DNA of 64,000 nt from Lentisphaerota bacterium (lineage in GTDB: Bacteria; Verrucomicrobiota; Lentisphaeria; Victivallales; Victivallaceae), in contig SUVX01000007.1 of NCBI GenBank assembly GCA_015061725.1, positions 1-64,000 of the forward strand. The letters are read 5' to 3'. The notes beneath the pieces were generated by a model that made no database searches, was not told the DNA's origin, and saw nothing but the letters and a program-made list of their open reading frames with translations. Shown here one piece after another: positions 59,337-64,000 of the stretch. The position numbers and the translations under genes are program-made. Each line of letters starts with the position of its first letter. The stretch's first letter is position 1.

Positions 59337-60598
59337 GGCAAAAGTTCAAAAATCTTTTTATTTGATGTACAATCTTTATCCGCTGCATCAAAATTTTGCA
59401 GAACTTCCGCCGTTTTTGTCTGGATTCCGCCGATGGTGTTTGTTTCACGGACACGGTCAAGAAGACAATTGCAGTCCTGTACAGTCACTTCTTCAGGCGG
59501 CAATGCAGGGAGATAATCCGCAGATGCATTCTTCTGTGCCGCCGTCCGCAAAATCAACCCACAGTCAAGCAGAACTTTGAGTTCTTCACTCAAACGCATA
59601 CCTGAAACCTGGGTTTGCTCCAAAAGTTCCGCAATACTGCTTGCACCGTCCCCCATCTTGAACTTGCGGTAAATCAATGCCGCAACAGTCAGCTGCAGAA
59701 TACGGCGGCTGCGGAGCGGTAGTGCTGCACCGGAAATGTCATCGAATAACCCCGAATCCAGATTCTGTCCCACAAAACCGATTTCAGCTCCGAAAAGCGC
59801 AATCTGCCACGACCACTGCATCCAGATCAGAAACAACGGCAGCGCAGCAAAACTGCCGTAAATGCGGTTGTAACGGTAAATTGAGCCTTGCAGATAAAAG
59901 AATCCGTCCTGCAATGCCTGAAACAAGAGCCCCGCAACAACGCCCGCAAACAATGCCGGAAGTATCCGTACCTTTGTGTTGGGAGAAGTTAAATAAATCA
60001 GGAAAAACAATCCGATAATCAGAACAATCGGCGTCAGATTGCCCGCAAGACTGAATAAATACGCCGGCGCACTGCCCAAAAAGGAAATTTTCTGACTCAG
60101 ATTATCGAACAATGCCCGCAGAAACACGCCCGCGCTGCTCAAAATGACCAGCATGACCGGAATCAACAGCATGATTGCCAGGTAATCACTGAATTTACGG
60201 ATCAGATTTTTGCGCGGCGGCAGTCCCCAGACGGCGTTGAACGCTTTTTCTATGTTGCCCGCCAGCCACATCACGGTCCAGAATAAGGCAATCACACCAA
60301 CGCCCGCAACCAGTCCGCCGCTTGATTGTTTCAAAGTCGTGTCGGCAAACTGATAGACGTATTTGAGCAGTTCCTCATGCTGGGAGAATCTTTCATTCAA
60401 TATCAGGCGCAGGCGCGTTTCAATATCAAACCCCTTGGCGATACCGAAAGTCAATGCCGCCAGCGGAACAATTGCAAACAATGTGTAATAAGTCAATGCC
60501 ACCGCACGTTGATTGTGCTGGTCCGCACCGTACCGCCGGGCACTCAGAAAAAGCACCCGCCCCGCATAGATGAATGGTTCCGCCAGTTTTTTCAGCAT
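59333..60598 (-). CDS. YihY/BrkB-family inner membrane protein
   Basis: 421 residues with about six membrane helices in the first 290. Family marks: ALTYYTLFAIVPLAAL near the N-terminus, a helix with VGVIALFWTVMWLAGNIEKAFNAVWG, IYRYNRIYGSFAALPLFLIWMQWSW and FGAEIGFV. The C-terminal ~110 residues form a soluble winged-helix-like tail (AELLEQTQVSGMRLSEELKVLLDCGL). The family was once called RNase BN, which is now known to be wrong; its function is unclear. It follows glnS by 12 nt and is probably co-transcribed. Confidence 0.9.
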   Translation of the reverse strand: MLKKLAEPFIYAGRVLFLSARRYGADQHNQRAVALTYYTLFAIVPLAALTFGIAKGFDIETRLRLILNERFSQHEELLKYVYQFADTTLKQSSGGLVAGVGVIALFWTVMWLAGNIEKAFNAVWGLPPRKNLIRKFSDYLAIMLLIPVMLVILSSAGVFLRALFDNLSQKISFLGSAPAYLFSLAGNLTPIVLIIGLFFLIYLTSPNTKVRILPALFAGVVAGLLFQALQDGFFYLQGSIYRYNRIYGSFAALPLFLIWMQWSWQIALFGAEIGFVGQNLDSGLFDDISGAALPLRSRRILQLTVAALIYRKFKMGDGASSIAELLEQTQVSGMRLSEELKVLLDCGLILRTAAQKNASADYLPALPPEEVTVQDCNCLLDRVRETNTIGGIQTKTAEVLQNFDAADKDCTSNKKIFELLP

Positions 60599-60610
60599 AG
60601 ATATTTCCCG

Positions 60611-62302
60611 TTATTTCTTTTTGTTCCAAGAGTCTTTCAAACTCACGGTACGGTTGAACACCATCTTACCCGCCTTTTCCGTATCAGGATCAACGGCAAA
60701 GTAACCGGTACGTTCAAACTGCACCACGCTGCCGACGGCAAGCGCTCCCAGTGCAGGTTCCAGATAACCCGTGACGGTTTTGACGGAATCGGGGTTGAGC
60801 TGCGTTAAGAAGTCAACCTTTTCACCGTTTTCCAGTCCGGGGAACTCCGCTGTAAACAGGCGGTCGTAGAGACGGATTTCCGCTTCAATCGCCGTATCAG
60901 CGTTGACCCAGTGAATCGTTCCCTTGACCTTGCGTCCGTCGGGAGAAGAACCGCCGCGGGTTTCAGGATCGTAACTGCAGAGAACTTTGGTCACGTTTCC
61001 GTCCGCATCGGTTTCATAGGATTCGCACTTGATATAATATCCGTAACGCAGGCGCACCTCTTTGCCCGGCGCCAGACGGAAGTAGCCCTTGGGAGGCTCA
61101 ATCATAAAGTCCGCTCTGTCAATATAAAGTTTTCTGCCGAAAGCAAGTTCTCTGCTGCCGGCTTCGGGATCTTCAGGATTATTGACGGCAATCAGCGGTT
61201 CGACCGGCGTTTCAGGATAGTTGATGATCTCCACCGGAATCGGGTCCAGAACCGCCAGAAAACGCGGTGCCGTGGCATTGAGTTCTTCTCTTATGCTGTT
61301 TTCCAGACGGACCATATCGGTCACACCGTCAAATTTGGTGATACCCACGCCCTTGATGAAGTTTCTGACTGCAGCGGCGGGAACACCTCTGCGGCGCAAT
61401 CCGCTGATGGTGGGCATACGCGGATCATCCCAGCCGTTGACGTGGTTTTCTTTGACCAGCTGCAGAAGTTTGCGTTTGCTCATGACGGTGTAGTTGAGAT
61501 TCAACCGTGAAAACTCGATCTGGCGCGGACGGTGCGGATAATCCAACGTTTCCAGCAGCCAGTCATAGAACGGACGGTGGATTTCAAACTCCAGCGTACA
61601 GAGTGAGTGCGTAATTCCCTCAAATGCATCTTCCAGCGGGTGTGCAAAGTCATACATGGGATAAATACACCACTTGTCCCCGTGACGGAAATGGTGTTCT
61701 CTGCGGATACGGTACAGCACGGGGTCACGCATGTTGATATTGGGACTTGCCATATCAATTTTTGCACGCAGAACCATCGCACCGTCTTCAAATTCCCCGT
61801 TTCTCATGCGTTGGAACAGGTCGAGGTTTTCCTCCACACTGCGGTCACGGTTGGGAGAGTTTTTGCCCGGCTCCGTCAGGTTGCCGCGGTACTGTTCCCA
61901 TTCTTCAAAAGAAAGATCGCAGACGTATGCCTTGCCGCGTTTGATCAGCTCTACGGCGCACTCATACATGCGTTCAAAGTAATCACTGGCAAAGTAAATG
62001 CGTTCCTCAGGATCAAATCCCAGCCATTTCACGTCCTCAATGATGGAGTTGACGTATTCATAGTTCTCTTTGGTCGGATTGGTGTCATCCATACGCAGAT
62101 TGCATTTGCCGTTGAATTCATCGGCAATACCGAAGTCCAGACACAGGGCTTTGGCGTGTCCGATATGCAGATAACCGTTGGGTTCCGGAGGAAAACGGGT
62201 CATCACATTTCCACCGTGTTTACCGGCTTTTACCTCTTCTGCTACAATCGCACGGATGAAATCCACCGGTGCTTCCGCTGCTTCATTTATCATATCTGAC
62301 AT
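60611..62302 (-). CDS. glnS: Glutaminyl-tRNA synthetase
   Basis: 563 residues, close to the bacterial norm (about 555). It charges tRNA-Gln with glutamine using ATP. Class I signatures are present: [17 protein letters not shown] (HIGH) near residue 41 and VMSKRKLL (KMSKS) near 273. The [10 protein letters not shown] block and the [25 protein letters not shown] block that discriminate GlnRS from GluRS are also there, and the C-terminal beta-barrel anticodon domain is complete. Having GlnRS means this organism need not rely only on the amidotransferase route for Gln-tRNA. Confidence 0.98.
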   Translation of the reverse strand: MSDMINEAAEAPVDFIRAIVAEEVKAGKHGGNVMTRFPPEPNGYLHIGHAKALCLDFGIADEFNGKCNLRMDDTNPTKENYEYVNSIIEDVKWLGFDPEERIYFASDYFERMYECAVELIKRGKAYVCDLSFEEWEQYRGNLTEPGKNSPNRDRSVEENLDLFQRMRNGEFEDGAMVLRAKIDMASPNINMRDPVLYRIRREHHFRHGDKWCIYPMYDFAHPLEDAFEGITHSLCTLEFEIHRPFYDWLLETLDYPHRPRQIEFSRLNLNYTVMSKRKLLQLVKENHVNGWDDPRMPTISGLRRRGVPAAAVRNFIKGVGITKFDGVTDMVRLENSIREELNATAPRFLAVLDPIPVEIINYPETPVEPLIAVNNPEDPEAGSRELAFGRKLYIDRADFMIEPPKGYFRLAPGKEVRLRYGYYIKCESYETDADGNVTKVLCSYDPETRGGSSPDGRKVKGTIHWVNADTAIEAEIRLYDRLFTAEFPGLENGEKVDFLTQLNPDSVKTVTGYLEPALGALAVGSVVQFERTGYFAVDPDTEKAGKMVFNRTVSLKDSWNKKK

Positions 62303-62395
62303 GATTTTTTATATCCTTATATTAGAGAATGACAAAACTTTTAATACTTAATATAACTCTTCTTTTATTTTTTTTCCACTTTTATCAACATAGAT

Positions 62396-62424
62396 TTGAC
62401 AAATATTGTTTCAGCGTATATATT
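62396..62424 (+). promoter_or_regulatory. Promoter of tRNA-Thr
   Basis: TTGACA, a 17-nt spacer and TATATT, ending 14 nt before the tRNA. Confidence 0.82.
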
Positions 62425-62438
62425 ATTAGACATGTGAT

Positions 62439-62514
62439 GCCAATGTAGCTCAGTCGGTAGAGCAATTCACTCGTAATGAATAGGTCATCGGTTCGATTCC
62501 GATCATTGGCTCCA
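62439..62514 (+). tRNA. tRNA-Thr (CGU)
   Basis: 76 nt including the encoded CCA. The acceptor GCCAATG pairs with CATTGGC. The anticodon loop CTCGTAA gives anticodon CGT. D-arm and T-arm (ATCGGTTCGATTCCGAT) are standard. Confidence 0.96.
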
Positions 62515-62544
62515 TTTACTTTTTTTTGCGAAAAAAAAAGTAAA
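62515..62544 (+). terminator. A/T-only hairpin after tRNA-Thr
   Basis: 13-bp stem TTTACTTTTTTTT/AAAAAAAAGTAAA with a GCGA loop directly at the tRNA 3' end. Similar in form to the first hairpin of the elements at 1664 and 58955, and likewise followed by an A-rich linker and a GC stem (AGCGGC/GCCGCT). Confidence 0.55.
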
Positions 62545-63072
62545 ACAAAAAAAACGGCGTGTCGCAGCGGCTATGCCGCTTTGATCGACGCTTTTTTAAA
62601 AAAAGCTTTGCAAAAAATCCCCCGGCTTCGTTTTATCCCTTGTGAAATTCTTGAAAAATGGTCGCAAAGTAAAATTTTGCCGTTGTTTTTGTGTTTATAT
62701 CGCCGCTTTGAACGCCGTTTTTGCCTCATCGACGGTTTATGACAAAAACTCATATTGATTTCCCGCTTGAAATTTCCGGTATAAATCAGTATTTGATGGA
62801 CCTTGTGGACCGGATGGACAATTCTGCGTTAAAGACGTCCATTTGGTCAATCCGGTCCATCGGGTCCATTTAAAACTGTTTTTGTGTATTTGACAAACAG
62901 GTGAAATTCCGGGCTTTTTCAATTCCGTCTTTCGTTTTTATCCGATTTCATGCCTGCAGAAAAAGATTGCAAAAAAGCAATTTTTTGTGGTAAATGATGT
63001 TGACAAACATTAAAAGTAAAATTATATTACGGTAAGGGTCTTTTTATTCCAAAATTAAAAAAAGAGAGAAAG
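62545..63072. repeat. Intergenic region with tRNA-adjacent repeat element
   Basis: No gene. Positions 62717-62855 are the direct copy of the inverted element at 59062-59209: TTTGCCTCATCGACGG, ACTCATATTGATTTCCCGCT, then ATGGACCTTG/TGGACCGGA 9-bp units and opposing GTCCATTTGG units (62794-62870) that can form a long imperfect hairpin. The remainder holds GC hairpins near 62565-62600, A/T-rich sequence and the symporter promoter. Confidence 0.8.
63000..63028 (+). promoter_or_regulatory. Promoter of the sodium:solute symporter gene
   Basis: TTGACA, a 17-nt spacer, TATATT, 45 nt upstream of the start codon. Confidence 0.82.
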
Positions 63073-63073
63073 T

Positions 63074-64000
63074 ATGAGTATTTTAGACTGGATCATTGCC
63101 GTTGTGCCGATGGCATTTGTCGTCTGGCTGGGATTTTATTCCCGCCGTTACATCAAAGGTGTCTCCGACTATCTTGCCGCCGGACGTGTGGCTGGACGTT
63201 ACGTCTTGAGCGTAAGCGGTGTCGCCGAAGGTTTGGCTGTTATTACCCTGATCGGTTACACCGAGGCGTGTTACAAGACGGGATTTGCCATGAACTTCTG
63301 GAACAATATTCTGGCACCGTTGAGCATTTTTATCGGTCTGACAGGCTTTATTACTTACCGTTTCCGCGAAACCCGCGTGATGAGTATCGGACAGTTCCTC
63401 GAAATGCGCTATAACCGTCCGCTGCGTATTTACGCTTCTGCGCTGCGGTCCTTTGCTGAATTGCTCGCCAACTGCCTCTGTCCGGCTCTGGCAGCGCGTT
63501 TTATGATCTATTATACCGGATTGCCCCAGTCTTTCAAACTTTTCGGTATTGAGATCCAGACATTTCTTGTTCTGACTTTGATTATGATTTCTCTCTGCGT
63601 GCTGATCTGCTATCTGGGCGGTACGCTTTCTCTTATGGTTACGGATACCATTCAGGGATTCATCTGTTATCCGCTGCTGATCATCTTCACGATTTTCATT
63701 ATCTGTAAATTCTCCTGGAGCGAAGTCATCGTGACTACCATGAGTGACCGTGCTGCCGGACAGAGTTTCCTCAATCCTTACGATGTTTCCAAACTGCGTG
63801 ATTTCAATATGTTTGCTCTGGTTGTGACGGTTTACTCCACCATCATCAACCGCGGCAACTGGCTGGGAACCGGTTCCGGTGTTGCCGCCCGTTCTCCGCA
63901 CGAACAGAAAATGGCAGGTATTATGGGTACCTGGCGCGGCATGTTCTCAAGCGTCATGTATATTCTGTTGGTCATCATGGTTATCAGTATGCTCAACCAT
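63074..64000 (+). CDS. Sodium:solute symporter (SSS family), 3'-truncated by the window end
   Basis: The first 309 residues of an open frame that runs to the last base without a stop. ATG at 63074 with AGAGAGAAAG upstream. Membrane helices begin at residue 5. SSS marks include FYSRRYIKGVSDYLAAGR near residue 22, RVMSIGQFLEMRYN near 115 and LSLMVTDTIQGFICYPLL near 195. It would import a sugar, organic acid or similar solute with Na+. The substrate cannot be inferred and the full length is unknown. The 272-residue minus-strand ORF here is antisense shadow. Confidence 0.88.
   Translation, partial: MSILDWIIAVVPMAFVVWLGFYSRRYIKGVSDYLAAGRVAGRYVLSVSGVAEGLAVITLIGYTEACYKTGFAMNFWNNILAPLSIFIGLTGFITYRFRETRVMSIGQFLEMRYNRPLRIYASALRSFAELLANCLCPALAARFMIYYTGLPQSFKLFGIEIQTFLVLTLIMISLCVLICYLGGTLSLMVTDTIQGFICYPLLIIFTIFIICKFSWSEVIVTTMSDRAAGQSFLNPYDVSKLRDFNMFALVVTVYSTIINRGNWLGTGSGVAARSPHEQKMAGIMGTWRGMFSSVMYILLVIMVISMLNH

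Noticed and set aside
59062-62855. Genomic island integrated at tRNA genes
   Set aside because: No integrase, no direct repeat of a tRNA 3' end, and the enclosed genes (glnS, YihY family) are ordinary.
63083-63901. 272-residue minus-strand ORF at the window end
   Set aside because: It is antisense to an uninterrupted sodium:solute symporter frame that has a good promoter, start codon and membrane helices.

Overview
The window looks like a chromosomal segment of a Lentisphaerota (PVC superphylum, Victivallales-like) bacterium. This is inferred from three things: several prepilin-type proteins with an [19 protein letters not shown] helix, secreted glycan-degrading enzymes with DUF4838-type proteins, and a pilus-like operon whose gene order matches, from memory, the Akkermansia Amuc_1102 to Amuc_1098 cluster. 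No 16S gene or database search was available, so the placement is inference.

Layout. A 5S rRNA with its terminator (15-176) is followed by 1.4 kb of gene-free, 9-bp-periodic repeats. A minus-strand operon follows (GH110-like galactosidase, NapH-NapG-like fused polyferredoxin, Tat-type Fe-S aldo/keto reductase). The plus strand then carries two lipoproteins, tpiA, secG and the pilus-like operon (Amuc_1102-like, PilM/PilN fusion, Amuc_1100-like, Amuc_1099-like, two tandem secretins). Next come a cyclophilin, CstA and a WaaG-like glycosyltransferase. From 22.3 to 31.1 kb lies a glycan-use locus: GntR regulator, prepilin-like protein, GH9 enzyme, secreted beta-sandwich protein, two tandem creatininase-family hydrolases and a GH20 enzyme. 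An Fe-S aldo/keto reductase, a small membrane protein and CorA follow on the minus strand. CorA is preceded by a long structured leader with a possible 28-codon ORF.

The most unusual stretch is 34.4-47.5 kb. A single plus-strand operon encodes a voltage-gated-type K+ channel, a SLOG-like/2TM protein, two unrecognised proteins and an ATP-dependent ligase-fold enzyme. Opposite it, a minus-strand pair encodes a 1954-residue protein with an internally duplicated TIR-NACHT module and helical repeats, plus a partner resembling the C-terminal end of that protein. Both sets look like candidate conflict or immunity systems.

From 47.8 to 57.9 kb are two copies of a prepilin + DUF4838 gene pair. A LacI regulator heads one copy, and matching promoter/operator sites precede both. 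Next to them is a Gfo/Idh/MocA oxidoreductase. A second, deleted copy of that oxidoreductase has fused its sequence to the C-terminus of one DUF4838 gene. The right end holds an AraC regulator, tRNA-Arg, a YihY/BrkB membrane protein, glnS, tRNA-Thr and the start of a sodium:solute symporter that runs off the window.

Intergenic space is rich in dispersed elements: 9-bp minisatellites, long A/T and G/C hairpins, and a three-hairpin element that provides the last codons of two unrelated genes. No CRISPR array, integrase or transposase was seen.
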